Positions 6,189-14,635 of a stretch of DNA of 64,000 nucleotides are shown here, in pieces (positions within the stretch are counted from its first letter, which is position 1; every line of letters begins with the position of its first letter). The stretch is from Bacteroidales bacterium KHT7 (GTDB lineage Bacteria > Bacteroidota > Bacteroidia > Bacteroidales > Bacteroidaceae): the NCBI GenBank assembly GCA_900102385.1, contig FNBQ01000005.1, forward strand, positions 99,322 to 163,321. The letters run 5' to 3'. Under the pieces are notes generated by a model. That model saw only the letters and a program-made list of their open reading frames with translations, did not search any database and was not told the DNA's origin. The translations under genes were made by a program, and so were the position numbers.

Positions 6189-9100
6189 TTATATCAGTCC
6201 GCTTTTTAGCAGCGTGCGCAAAGCCTGAACACCCTGATGGTTGATGTCGAGACCCTCCACCTCGCGCAGATAACGTTCTCCGTGCTCTCTGTCGCCCAAG
6301 CCGAAGTAGCCGAGGGCGAGCATATAGAGGCAGTGGATGCGGTTCTTTGTGTCGAGCGAGTCGTCCCAGATGAGAAGGTCGGGCAGCGATACGGCAAAAT
6401 AGTCCATCGTTACATGGTCGAACAGATGCTGTTTGCCGTAGTTCACGAGTTTGAAGAACAGACCGCGCGCCTTGTCCTCCTTGCCTAACTTGCGGTAGCA
6501 GAGGGCGGCATAGAAAATCTTGTCGGGCTTGGCATCGTTGTAGTACATGGCTGCGGCCGGTTCTGTTGGTCCGGCTGTGCCCTCGTCGTAACGCTCAAGA
6601 AAGTAGAGGAAGTCGTTGTCCTGTGCGCCGTACAGCTTGCCTTCGCCCAAGTGACTTGGGAATACCAGACATTCTTCGAGCAGACGCTTCGCTTCCGCCT
6701 TTTCCGAACCGCCCGTGAGCATCTTCTTAGCCAGTTCAAGACGGCAAATCTGGTATTGACTGCTAACCTTGCCTTCGCCTCCCTCCCAAGGGTGGAAGAT
6801 GTGGCTGTCGAGTTTCTGCATTGCCTCTTCGTATCGTCCAAGCTGATTCAGCAAGGTTATCTCTTCCAGAACGAGGTCGTCGCGTCGCTGTATAAGATGC
6901 GGATATTTCTGAAGGAAGGCGAGACGCTCGTCATGCGGTTTCTGCAGACGCTTGTAGAGCTGGTCGAGCTCCATCAGAATGCGCTCGTCGTCCTCGTTGA
7001 GACGGAAGGCGCGCTCCATGTATTCCAACGCCTCTTGCTGTCGGTTCTGCTTGTTGAAGCGCGCAAGGGCGAGGTTGCGCCACACGGTAGGAAAGTCGGG
7101 ATTCGCTTTTGCCGACTGTTCCCAGTTCTCGATGGCAAGGTCGTACTGACGCGCGGCGTAGTAGAGACAGCCGAGGTAGTAAGGTGCTTTTGACAATTGA
7201 CAATTGACAATTGACAGTTGACAATTAGGACTTGAAAATTGAGAATTGAAAGTTGAGAGTTGAGAGTTGACGATGTTTTTGGCTGCGTTGAGGGCGATGA
7301 CATCTTCGGCGCGGTTTGGGAAACAGTATGCGCTGTCGGCTTGTTCGGCTTTCATTAGCGCATCAGCTTCGCCGCAGAAGGCAAATAGATAGTACCACGT
7401 CATTGGCGAAACGGCATCCTCGCCGATGGCGATGTGCCAGATGTCGCGAGCCTCGTCGGTCAGACCGGCGGCGCAGTAGTCGAGTGCTATTTCGTCGTAG
7501 TTCTGAGCCGAGCGGCGCATCATCTGCTTCATCTCTGCCAGAACCTTATCGTCTTTCTCTAACAGATATTTCTCGTAGCGGCATCCGTAGTTAAACTGGT
7601 CGCATTCAAGCGATTCGTCAATGAGACTGATGGCTTCGGAATGCTTTCCGAGTTTTCGCATGATGGCAGCCTTCAGCGCGCGCGCCTTGTGGTTGTGCCA
7701 GTTGTTGTTCAGACAGCGGTCCACCTCGTCGAGAGCGTCTTCGAATCTGCCTTGCATTGTGCTTATCTTTGCCGCCTCGAAATATCCGGCATCAGCCCAA
7801 GCCTTGTTCCAAGTGGCTTTCCAGAACAGTTCGTAAGCCTCTGCTGTTTTGCCCTGATATTTCAGCGCGAGAGCGAGATTGTAAATAGGCTCGCCGTCGT
7901 AAGGGTTATGGTTGCGCTTCTGCGACAGTCTGACAGCCTTGCGCAGATAATCCTCGGCTTTGGCAAAACGCCCCTTGCGTATGTACCACAGACCGAGAGC
8001 GTTAAGACAACGGATGTCGTTAGGGTCGCGGCGTAGAGCCTCCTCGTAGTAGTCTGTTGCCTGCCATGTGGCGTGGCGGTACTGCTCCAAGTGCAGACCG
8101 GTGAGGTAGAGCTGCTCGTTAGTCTTAATCTGTTCGGGCAGAAGGGCTGCCTCTGCGCTGTCTGGGATAGGACGAATTTCATCGTCTTCGGCATGCCAGC
8201 AGAGAACAGTGCGCTTGCCATAGACGAATGTCTTTACAGCCTCGAATGTTATCTCGCCGAACTTTGCGCCCTTAACATCGACGGTCTCGACAAGCACATT
8301 CTCGGGCGACAGAGTGACATCCTTTGCGTAGTAAACCTCGCCGTTGTCGTTGCGCAGAATCAGACTGACATTCTGCTTGTTCGTTGCAAATAGTTTGAAC
8401 TCAACTTTTCCGCTGCCAGCCTCGTTTATGTTGAAAATGAGGTCTTTTGAAGCCTCTTTTACAACGCCCAGCTCGCGATACGGCATAAAGTACTGCGTGA
8501 ACGTCTTCTCCTCGTAAGGCATAAGCCATGCAAAGTCCGGCTGATTCTCGGTATAGACGCCAGCCATCAGCTCGATGTAAGGACGGAATCCCAGTCTGAG
8601 CTGCTCTTTTATGGCAGAAAAACTGAATTCATCTCTATCAGAAGCCGAACTGTGTCCATTGCCAGTTACCTCGTCAGTCAGATTTCTGTCCCATGCGCGT
8701 CCGAAATCACCGTTTCCCCATGTCCATTGCTTCTTTCCCGGCGAGAAGTGATGCGACGCAACGTGCAACATTCCAGCCTGCGTGTCATTCTCGTATCCGC
8801 CCTCGAAGTTGAAGCGCGAGTTTACGCCCATGTAAGATGTCGGCACATAGATATTCTTGTAGTTCGAAATGTCAACGCCAGCCGAATAGTCCATCTTGTA
8901 GTACGTTCCGGTGGCGATTGGGAAACTGCTTACAGCACGCTTTCCGTGGTCGAAAACCGCGTTTATGTCGGGCGGAAATACACTCTGGTAGGCATCGTTC
9001 ACCTCTACGGCAGGGTTTGCCCACCAAAGGAAAGTCTGAGGCACGTCGGTGCGGTTGTATAGCCTTCCCTTTATCTCAAGATAGGCGCATCCCGGACGCA

Positions 9101-9584
9101 GCGTAAAGCCAGCCATTCCCTTCTGATGGAACATTTTCTCCATCTCGCTAACCCAAACCGTTATGCTGCCGTCGTCGCCTTCTTCTATGCAGGTATCTAC
9201 GGGCATGAAGGTGGTAGGACGGTGATGCTGAGGCCAGTTGAACTCAATGCCGCCGCTAATCCACGGACCAGCCAAGCCCACGAGAGCCGGCTTTACAACG
9301 TGGTTGTAGTAGATGAAGTGACGCTTCTTAATCTTGTCGTATGCCATCTGCACGCGACCGCCAAGCTCGGGCAGAACCATCACCTTAATGTATTCGTTTT
9401 CGAGCCAGATAGCCAGATAGTCCTTGTCGGTCTTCTCGTCGCTTATCGACTCGATGACGGGGTAGGGATATACCACTCCGCTCGAACCCTGATAGACTCG
9501 TTTTTCCAAGAACATAGGATTCTTCTCGGGCTTTCCAACCTCGTATGTAGGAATTGTTATGATATCTCTCCAGACTTTTACCAT
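6189..9584 (-). CDS. DUF5107 domain protein with TPR repeats
   Basis: A 1131-residue protein without signal peptide. The N-terminal third (for example YPVIESISDEK, LPELGGRVQMAYDKIKKRHF, GGIEFNWPQHH) matches DUF5107, which I recall as resembling the galactose-mutarotase-like sugar-binding fold. From about residue 500 on there are many TPR units (for example DIRCLNALGLWYIRKGRFAKAEDYLRKA). It follows the sugar porter gene by 13 nt, so the two form an operon, probably for uptake and handling of one sugar. An odd linker between two TPR units around 7190-7271 is encoded by an AT-rich low-complexity repeat. No catalytic function can be claimed. Confidence 0.85.
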   Translation of the reverse strand: MVKVWRDIITIPTYEVGKPEKNPMFLEKRVYQGSSGVVYPYPVIESISDEKTDKDYLAIWLENEYIKVMVLPELGGRVQMAYDKIKKRHFIYYNHVVKPALVGLAGPWISGGIEFNWPQHHRPTTFMPVDTCIEEGDDGSITVWVSEMEKMFHQKGMAGFTLRPGCAYLEIKGRLYNRTDVPQTFLWWANPAVEVNDAYQSVFPPDINAVFDHGKRAVSSFPIATGTYYKMDYSAGVDISNYKNIYVPTSYMGVNSRFNFEGGYENDTQAGMLHVASHHFSPGKKQWTWGNGDFGRAWDRNLTDEVTGNGHSSASDRDEFSFSAIKEQLRLGFRPYIELMAGVYTENQPDFAWLMPYEEKTFTQYFMPYRELGVVKEASKDLIFNINEAGSGKVEFKLFATNKQNVSLILRNDNGEVYYAKDVTLSPENVLVETVDVKGAKFGEITFEAVKTFVYGKRTVLCWHAEDDEIRPIPDSAEAALLPEQIKTNEQLYLTGLHLEQYRHATWQATDYYEEALRRDPNDIRCLNALGLWYIRKGRFAKAEDYLRKAVRLSQKRNHNPYDGEPIYNLALALKYQGKTAEAYELFWKATWNKAWADAGYFEAAKISTMQGRFEDALDEVDRCLNNNWHNHKARALKAAIMRKLGKHSEAISLIDESLECDQFNYGCRYEKYLLEKDDKVLAEMKQMMRRSAQNYDEIALDYCAAGLTDEARDIWHIAIGEDAVSPMTWYYLFAFCGEADALMKAEQADSAYCFPNRAEDVIALNAAKNIVNSQLSTFNSQFSSPNCQLSIVNCQLSKAPYYLGCLYYAARQYDLAIENWEQSAKANPDFPTVWRNLALARFNKQNRQQEALEYMERAFRLNEDDERILMELDQLYKRLQKPHDERLAFLQKYPHLIQRRDDLVLEEITLLNQLGRYEEAMQKLDSHIFHPWEGGEGKVSSQYQICRLELAKKMLTGGSEKAEAKRLLEECLVFPSHLGEGKLYGAQDNDFLYFLERYDEGTAGPTEPAAAMYYNDAKPDKIFYAALCYRKLGKEDKARGLFFKLVNYGKQHLFDHVTMDYFAVSLPDLLIWDDSLDTKNRIHCLYMLALGYFGLGDREHGERYLREVEGLDINHQGVQALRTLLKSGLI
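7190..7271. repeat. In-frame ATTGACA-type repeat inside the DUF5107 gene
   Basis: Repeats of the CAATTGACAATTGA kind encode a linker of about 28 residues (parts read NSQLSTFNSQF and NCQLSIVNCQLS). The same DNA motif appears as intergenic filler at 45161-45240 and 63728-63783. The reading frame is maintained. Confidence 0.85.
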
Positions 9585-9597
9585 GATAGTATCTTAA

Positions 9598-10893
9598 TTA
9601 TTTGTTTATCAATTTGTTTTCGAGTTCTTCCAGACTCTGACCCTTTGTCTCGGGACATCTCTTCAGAAGGAAGATGAAGGCGCAGAGACAGATGCCGCTG
9701 TAAATCCAGAATGTGCCGCTGCTGCCAAGTGCCGCGTTCATCGACGGGAATGAGAAGGTGAGCGTGCAGCAGCCCACCCAGAGCGCGAAGGTGCATGTAG
9801 CCATAGCCACGCCGCGTATGCGGTTAGGGAATATCTCAGCCAGAAGCGTCCATGTAACAGGACCGAGCGTCATGGCATATACCGATATTGCCATCACCAC
9901 CAGCGCAACCATCATAAAGCCCTTTACCTCGAAGAAGTAGCACGTTCCGAGCGTGAGGTAGATGAGTCCCAATCCGCTTGCGCCGATAAGAATGAGCGTG
10001 CGACGTCCCCACTTCTCGATGGTGTAGAGAGCCACGACGGTAAACACCACGTTGGCAATGCCCGTTATGACTATGTTGATGAACATTCCGTCAACGTCGA
10101 AGCCTGCGCCTGCAAAAATCTCCTGAGCGTAGTTGAAGATAACGTTCGTGCCGCACCATTGCTGGAACACGGCTATGACAAGTCCGAGCAGCAGAACCTT
10201 CCAGTATTTGCGCTGAAATACCTCGCTCTGCCCAGCCTCTTTCTCGTGCGTTTCAGACTTCTCGGTCTTCATTCTCAGAAACACCGGACTCTCGGTAATG
10301 AACAGACTCATGGCGAGGAACAGAGCCGCCGGAACGGTTTCTGCCCAGAACATCCATCGCCAGCCCCATTCAATGTTCCAAGTCTGATTTTCTGCAACAG
10401 ATGTATCTTTTGCTAGAAGCATATTAACCACCTGCGCACCAAGGATTCCGAGCACGATTGTCATCTGGTTTAGCGAGACCATTCTGCCGCGAATCGGTGC
10501 AGGGCTGACCTCGGCTATGTAAATGGGCGACAATGCCGATGCCACGCCAATTCCCACGCCGCCGATGAAGCGCGCAATGTTAAACAGCGTGAAGTCGTTG
10601 AACAGCCCTGTTCCTATTGCCGACACGGTAAACAGCACCGCCGATGTGGTGAGCAGAGGCTTTCTGCCGTAGCGGTCGGCAAGAGCACCGGCAACCATTG
10701 CTCCGGCAAGGCATCCAATAAGTGCCGTTGTCATGGCAACGCCCTGCATAACAGGCGATTCGGATATGCCGAAATACAACTCGTAGAAAGGCTTTGCACC
10801 GCCAATCACTACCCAGTCGTAGCCAAAGAGCAGTCCGCCCATGGCCGACACCATACAGACGAAATACAGAAAAGTATTACTATTTTTATTCAT
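9598..10893 (-). CDS. MFS sugar porter (proton symporter type)
   Basis: The ATG at 10893 gives 431 residues with about 12 hydrophobic segments. Sugar-porter signatures are present: GGLLFGYDWVVIGG in the first membrane helix, ADRYGRKPLL between helices 2 and 3, RGRMVSLNQ mid-protein and PETKGQSLEELE at the end. Such proteins import a monosaccharide such as xylose, arabinose or glucose across the inner membrane with protons. It is the first gene of an operon with the DUF5107 protein. The AraC-type gene directly upstream is the likely regulator. The substrate cannot be read from sequence alone; a pentose is plausible from the genomic setting. Confidence 0.9.
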   Translation of the reverse strand: MNKNSNTFLYFVCMVSAMGGLLFGYDWVVIGGAKPFYELYFGISESPVMQGVAMTTALIGCLAGAMVAGALADRYGRKPLLTTSAVLFTVSAIGTGLFNDFTLFNIARFIGGVGIGVASALSPIYIAEVSPAPIRGRMVSLNQMTIVLGILGAQVVNMLLAKDTSVAENQTWNIEWGWRWMFWAETVPAALFLAMSLFITESPVFLRMKTEKSETHEKEAGQSEVFQRKYWKVLLLGLVIAVFQQWCGTNVIFNYAQEIFAGAGFDVDGMFINIVITGIANVVFTVVALYTIEKWGRRTLILIGASGLGLIYLTLGTCYFFEVKGFMMVALVVMAISVYAMTLGPVTWTLLAEIFPNRIRGVAMATCTFALWVGCCTLTFSFPSMNAALGSSGTFWIYSGICLCAFIFLLKRCPETKGQSLEELENKLINK

Positions 10894-10923
10894 GTAAACA
10901 CGGTAATTAAAGGTTATATATTG

Positions 10924-10931
10924 CAAATATA
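10924..10931 (-). promoter_or_regulatory. -7 element of the sugar porter operon
   Basis: Minus-strand TATATTTG is a perfect TAnnTTTG element, about 31 nt before the ATG. No good -33 TTTG is seen, which suits an activator-dependent promoter. Confidence 0.5.
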
Positions 10932-11023
10932 AATTATCTGCACAAATAAAAACATGTACTTTTCTGTCAAAGAATATGGACTATTTTATCATTGCAGGTT
11001 TTAGGCTGAATTTTGTAGGAGTG

Positions 11024-11932
11024 CTATTTTCTGATGCTGTTCTTCTTTCTATATTCCAGCGGCGACATGCCTGCGATTTTCGAGAACAGTCGCGAGAAGT
11101 AGAGCGGGTCGTCAATGCCCACTTTGTAGCATATCATGTTGATTTTCATAGTGGTAGAGCTAAGCAGATGACAAGCCCGCTCCACCTTCATCTTGTTGAT
11201 GAAAGCCAGCGGACTCAGCCCTGTCTTCTTCTTGAATTCTCTTGAAAAATGGCTTTGCGAATAGCCCACATAGCGCAGTACATCGTTTATGCTGATGCGA
11301 TTTTCGATGTTCTCGCGCATAAAGTGAATGGCGAGTTCAACGATGTCGAAGCACTCTTCCGAGCCGATAGCAGGAGCGGATTTGCGGCGGAACTGAGCCA
11401 GATAGCGCATCGATGCCAGAAAGTAGTGGAGCAGACTGCTGGCATAGCGGAGGTCGTCTATTCCGTTGGCAAGGTGCAGGGTAGACATTATCTCCTCGAA
11501 GATGTTTATGCGGTCGCCTATGCGCGAGTTCATCGTAACGTCTACCGACTGCGGCGTGGCTGCCCCTTCGGCAAAGATGTGGGCGCACGTTCCGCGAAAG
11601 TGCAGCCAGTAGATAGTCCAGTAGCCGTCGGCATTCTCGGCAGCCCCGTACTCGTGCGGCTTGCCTATGGGCAGTACGAAGAACTGGTTCTTCTCCACCT
11701 CGTGACGCTTGCCGTCTACCGCAAAGAATCCGCTGCCGTCAACGCAATAGATAAGCACGTACTGGTCGGCTCCCTGCTGCCTTACGCGGTGGTGATGCTC
11801 TGCGCGAGGGTAGTAGCCTATGTCGGTGATGAACAGACTCTGGCACAGTTCGTCGTCTTCTTCCATCCCGACGAGTGCCGGCGGCAGAATAACGCTGCGT
11901 TCGCCCTGAAATCCGTCCTTCTTCCAAATCAT
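11024..11932 (-). CDS. AraC-family transcriptional regulator
   Basis: A 302-residue soluble regulator. The N-terminal half is a cupin-type AraC ligand-binding domain (AEHHHRVRQQGADQYVLIYC, HEVEKNQFFVLPIGKPHEY). The C-terminal hundred residues are two helix-turn-helix motifs (ISINDVLRYVGYSQSHFSREFKKKTG and a second one ending IAGMSPLEYRKK). It is encoded upstream of, and in the same direction as, the sugar porter operon, so it is probably the sugar-responsive activator of that operon. The effector is unknown. Confidence 0.9.
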   Translation of the reverse strand: MIWKKDGFQGERSVILPPALVGMEEDDELCQSLFITDIGYYPRAEHHHRVRQQGADQYVLIYCVDGSGFFAVDGKRHEVEKNQFFVLPIGKPHEYGAAENADGYWTIYWLHFRGTCAHIFAEGAATPQSVDVTMNSRIGDRINIFEEIMSTLHLANGIDDLRYASSLLHYFLASMRYLAQFRRKSAPAIGSEECFDIVELAIHFMRENIENRISINDVLRYVGYSQSHFSREFKKKTGLSPLAFINKMKVERACHLLSSTTMKINMICYKVGIDDPLYFSRLFSKIAGMSPLEYRKKNSIRK

Positions 11933-11953
11933 AGTGCTACATTCATTGTGCTG

Positions 11954-12418
11954 TTACAACTTTATGTCGTCTATTCGCAGTTGCATTGTTCCGGCAGGGA
12001 CTTTAACCTCTACCACGTCGCCCACTTTCTTTCCTAAGAGAGCCTGAGCGATAGGCGATTTTATCGAAATCTTCTTTTCCTGAATGTTTGCCTCGTGAGG
12101 ACTTACGATGGTGTAACTAATCTTGCCGTTGTTTCCGAGATTGGTGATATCTACGGTGTTAAGCAGTCCTACGGTGTCGGAATTCAGTTTCTGCGAGTCT
12201 AAGACTCTGGCATGTTCAAGCACTCTCTGCTTAAAGCGGATACGGCTTATCAGCTTTGCCTGCTCTCGCTTTGCGGCATGATACTCGAAATTCTCGCTAA
12301 GGTCACCCTTCTCGCGAGCCTCAACGAGTGCTTCCTTTACCTTTGGGTATTCAACGTGTTCTAATTGGTATAGTTCGGCTACAAGTTTGTCGTAGCCTTC
12401 TTGTGACATATATTCCAT
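11954..12418 (-). CDS. greA: Transcription elongation factor GreA
   Basis: A 154-residue protein with the two GreA parts: an N-terminal coiled coil (EGYDKLVAELYQLEHVEYPKVKEALVEAREKGDLSENFEYHAA in the sequence, given here in part) with the acidic tip GDLSENFEYHAAK, and a C-terminal FKBP-like domain (SIKSPIAQALLGKKVGDVVEV). It binds RNA polymerase and stimulates transcript cleavage in backtracked complexes. Length is normal for the family. It lies upstream of the AraC gene with a 21-nt gap. Confidence 0.95.
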   Translation of the reverse strand: MEYMSQEGYDKLVAELYQLEHVEYPKVKEALVEAREKGDLSENFEYHAAKREQAKLISRIRFKQRVLEHARVLDSQKLNSDTVGLLNTVDITNLGNNGKISYTIVSPHEANIQEKKISIKSPIAQALLGKKVGDVVEVKVPAGTMQLRIDDIKL

Positions 12419-12437
12419 TACTGATGTTTTTTGTCTG

Positions 12438-12445
12438 CAAATTTA
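12438..12445 (-). promoter_or_regulatory. -7 element of greA
   Basis: Minus-strand TAAATTTG fits TAnnTTTG and lies 20 nt before the greA start. No convincing -33 element is seen. Confidence 0.45.
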
Positions 12446-12558
12446 AGGATAAAATTTTTAAGAAGCCATTTTGCGCATGGATAAAAACGACTTTTGGGAT
12501 GTTTTTAGGTTTTGGGGTAAGATGATTTTTGATTGTTTTTTTGATTTTTTTCTGTAGT

Positions 12559-12591
12559 TTTGTTATTTTCTCGATAAAAAGTATATATTTG
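12559..12591 (+). promoter_or_regulatory. Promoter of the FMN reductase/GH5 pair
   Basis: TTTG at 12559-12562, a 21-nt spacer and a perfect TATATTTG at 12584-12591, about 48 nt before the ATG of the FMN reductase gene. Confidence 0.75.
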
Positions 12592-12638
12592 CAGCGAGAT
12601 GAATTACAGATATTTAAACTATTAAAAATCTACTCATT

Positions 12639-13184
12639 ATGAAAAAAGTGTTATTTGTTGTTGGCTCGTTGCGAAAGCAGAGTTTCAACCGTCAGGTGAG
12701 CGAGTTTGTAAAGACTTTGCTCGATGGAAAAGTGCAGGTCTCTGAACTCGACTATGCCGACATTCCCTTTGTGAATCAGGATATTGAGTTCCCAACTCCG
12801 TCGTCGGTTGCCCGCGTGCGCAAGCAGATAACGGAGGCTGATGCCATCTGGGTTTTCACACCCGAGTACAACTACAGCTATCCTTCGGTGGTGAAGAATC
12901 TCTTCGACTGGCTTTCTCGCCCTATGACTCAGGAGCGCGACAGTGCCACAGCCATTCGCGGCAGCAAGGTTGCCGTAACCGGAATTGGCGGAAAGAACAA
13001 GACGAAAGACTGCCGCGCGAAACTAACCTCGCTCCTTCAGTTCATCGGGGCAGAGGTGATGGAGAATCAAGTGGGATTGGCGGTCAATGTAGAGGCATGG
13101 ACCTCGGACAAGGTTATTCTCGACGATTCGCAGAAGGCAGAGTTGCAGCATCAAGTGGCTGATTTCTTGAATTTTGTTAACTGA
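12639..13184 (+). CDS. NADPH-dependent FMN reductase family protein
   Basis: A 181-residue flavodoxin-like protein of the azoreductase/chromate reductase group. The FMN-phosphate loop is at the start (VVGSLRKQSFNR) and the family motif FTPEYNYSYPSVVKNLFDW is in the middle. Such enzymes transfer electrons from NADPH through FMN to quinones, azo dyes or metals in the cytosol. It lies 13 nt upstream of the GH5 gene and may share its transcript, although no functional link is obvious. Confidence 0.9.
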   Translation: MKKVLFVVGSLRKQSFNRQVSEFVKTLLDGKVQVSELDYADIPFVNQDIEFPTPSSVARVRKQITEADAIWVFTPEYNYSYPSVVKNLFDWLSRPMTQERDSATAIRGSKVAVTGIGGKNKTKDCRAKLTSLLQFIGAEVMENQVGLAVNVEAWTSDKVILDDSQKAELQHQVADFLNFVN

Positions 13185-13197
13185 TGATTCTTGCAGT

Positions 13198-14544
13198 ATG
13201 AGAAAAACTCTGATAATGATAGGCTTGCTGCTGACGATGACATCGGCAAAGGCACAGGACGGACTCGACAAGACTGCTACCGAAATAGCATCGGAGATGA
13301 TGCCGGGCTGGAATCTGGGCAACACAATGGAGGCTGCCGTTACTTGGGGAGACAATCCGGTGACGACGTTCAGCAATGCCGGCGGTCTGGATTCCGAAAC
13401 GGCATGGCAGGGAACAACCACAACGCAGGAGATAATAGACTATGTGAAATCGTGCGGATTCCGCTCTGTCAGAATTCCGTGCGCATGGGTTTACGGACAC
13501 ATCAGCGATGCCTCGACATACACCATCGACCCCGAATGGATGGCGAGGGTGAAGGAGGTCGTTGATTACTGCATAAACGATGGACTCTACGTTGTTCTGA
13601 ACGACCATTGGGATGGCGGATGGCTCGAAGAAAATATTACGGCAACGGGCGCAGACAAGGAGAAGAACAAGGCGGTGCTCGATGCCATCTGGACGCAGAT
13701 TGCCAACACGTTCAAGGACTACGACGAGCATCTGGTCTTTGCCGGACTAAACGAGCCGTCTGTGGAAAATTCGTCGCAGATGACTAATCTAATTGAGTAT
13801 GAGCAGGTTTTTATTGATGCTGTACGAGCAACTGGCGGAAACAACGCTCGCAGATTGTTGGTTGTTCAAGGTCCTTCGACCGATGCCGAGAAGACTTGCA
13901 ACTGGATGACAGACAATATGCCGTCTGACCCCGTTGGCAACAAACTTGCCGTTGAGATTCACTTCTACTATCCGTGGAATTTCTGGGGAATGACCGAAGA
14001 TGCCAGCTGGGGCAATATGTTCTACTACTGGGGCAGCGAGAATCATGTTAGCGGCTCGAAGCATAACGCCACATGGGGCGAGGAAGCAGCCATGACAACT
14101 ATTGCCAACCAGCTAAAGCAGTCGTTCGTAGACAAAGGTATTCCGGTAATAAACGGCGAATACGGAGTAATCTGGCGAAAAATAACGGGCAGTGGCGAGA
14201 GTCAGGACAAGCACAACGCCTCGATACGCTACTACTACAAGTTTATGAACAAACTCTGCATGGAGCGCGGCATCGTGCCTTTTGCATGGGATACCAACAG
14301 TCTTGGCGAAAACTCCATGACCATCATAAACCGTGCAAACCTGACAATCTACAACTCGTACATGATGGACGGAATCCGCGATGCCGTCAGCGAATTGCAG
14401 TCAACTGCGGTAGAAAGCCCTGTGCTGCACGACGATGCCACATCTCCAGCCATCTATCGTCTTGACGGTAAGAAGGTTGATGGCAGAAATCTTCAGCCCG
14501 GAATATATATAAGCAACGGAAAGAAATTTGTTGTAGGCAGATAA
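13198..14544 (+). CDS. Secreted GH5 endoglucanase-like glycoside hydrolase
   Basis: The ATG at 13198 gives a signal peptide (MRKTLIMIGLLLTMTSAKAQ) and 448 residues. It has the GH5 barrel: GWNLGNTMEA near the start, RIPCAW, the general acid/base E186 in GLNEPS and the nucleophile E321 in INGEYG. The pattern is closest to cellulase/xyloglucanase-type subfamilies. The end (YRLDGKKVDG, then GIYISNGKKFVV) is a short beta module common at the C-terminus of secreted Prevotella enzymes, resembling a sorting tail; the pectin methylesterase in this window ends the same way. It likely cuts beta-1,4-glucan in the periplasm or at the surface. Confidence 0.9.
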   Translation: MRKTLIMIGLLLTMTSAKAQDGLDKTATEIASEMMPGWNLGNTMEAAVTWGDNPVTTFSNAGGLDSETAWQGTTTTQEIIDYVKSCGFRSVRIPCAWVYGHISDASTYTIDPEWMARVKEVVDYCINDGLYVVLNDHWDGGWLEENITATGADKEKNKAVLDAIWTQIANTFKDYDEHLVFAGLNEPSVENSSQMTNLIEYEQVFIDAVRATGGNNARRLLVVQGPSTDAEKTCNWMTDNMPSDPVGNKLAVEIHFYYPWNFWGMTEDASWGNMFYYWGSENHVSGSKHNATWGEEAAMTTIANQLKQSFVDKGIPVINGEYGVIWRKITGSGESQDKHNASIRYYYKFMNKLCMERGIVPFAWDTNSLGENSMTIINRANLTIYNSYMMDGIRDAVSELQSTAVESPVLHDDATSPAIYRLDGKKVDGRNLQPGIYISNGKKFVVGR

Positions 14545-14575
14545 TTTCAGAAACGTGCAGTTTATTTATAACAAT

Positions 14576-14611
14576 GGTGCATCTTTAAGTCGTAAAACTT
14601 AGGGATGCACC
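14576..14611 (+). terminator. Terminator of the GH5 gene
   Basis: A 15-bp stem with two U-G wobbles (GGTGCATC...GATGCACC at the base) and a 6-nt loop, followed by a T-rich tract. It is between convergent genes and may also serve the calcium ATPase. Confidence 0.75.
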
Positions 14612-14635
14612 TATTGTTGTATTCTTTTTGAGGTG

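Noticed and set aside
6044..6244. 66-codon plus-strand frame before the DUF5107 gene
   Set aside because: It runs through the minus-strand terminator hairpin and into the 3' end of the DUF5107 gene, and its product has no protein-like pattern.
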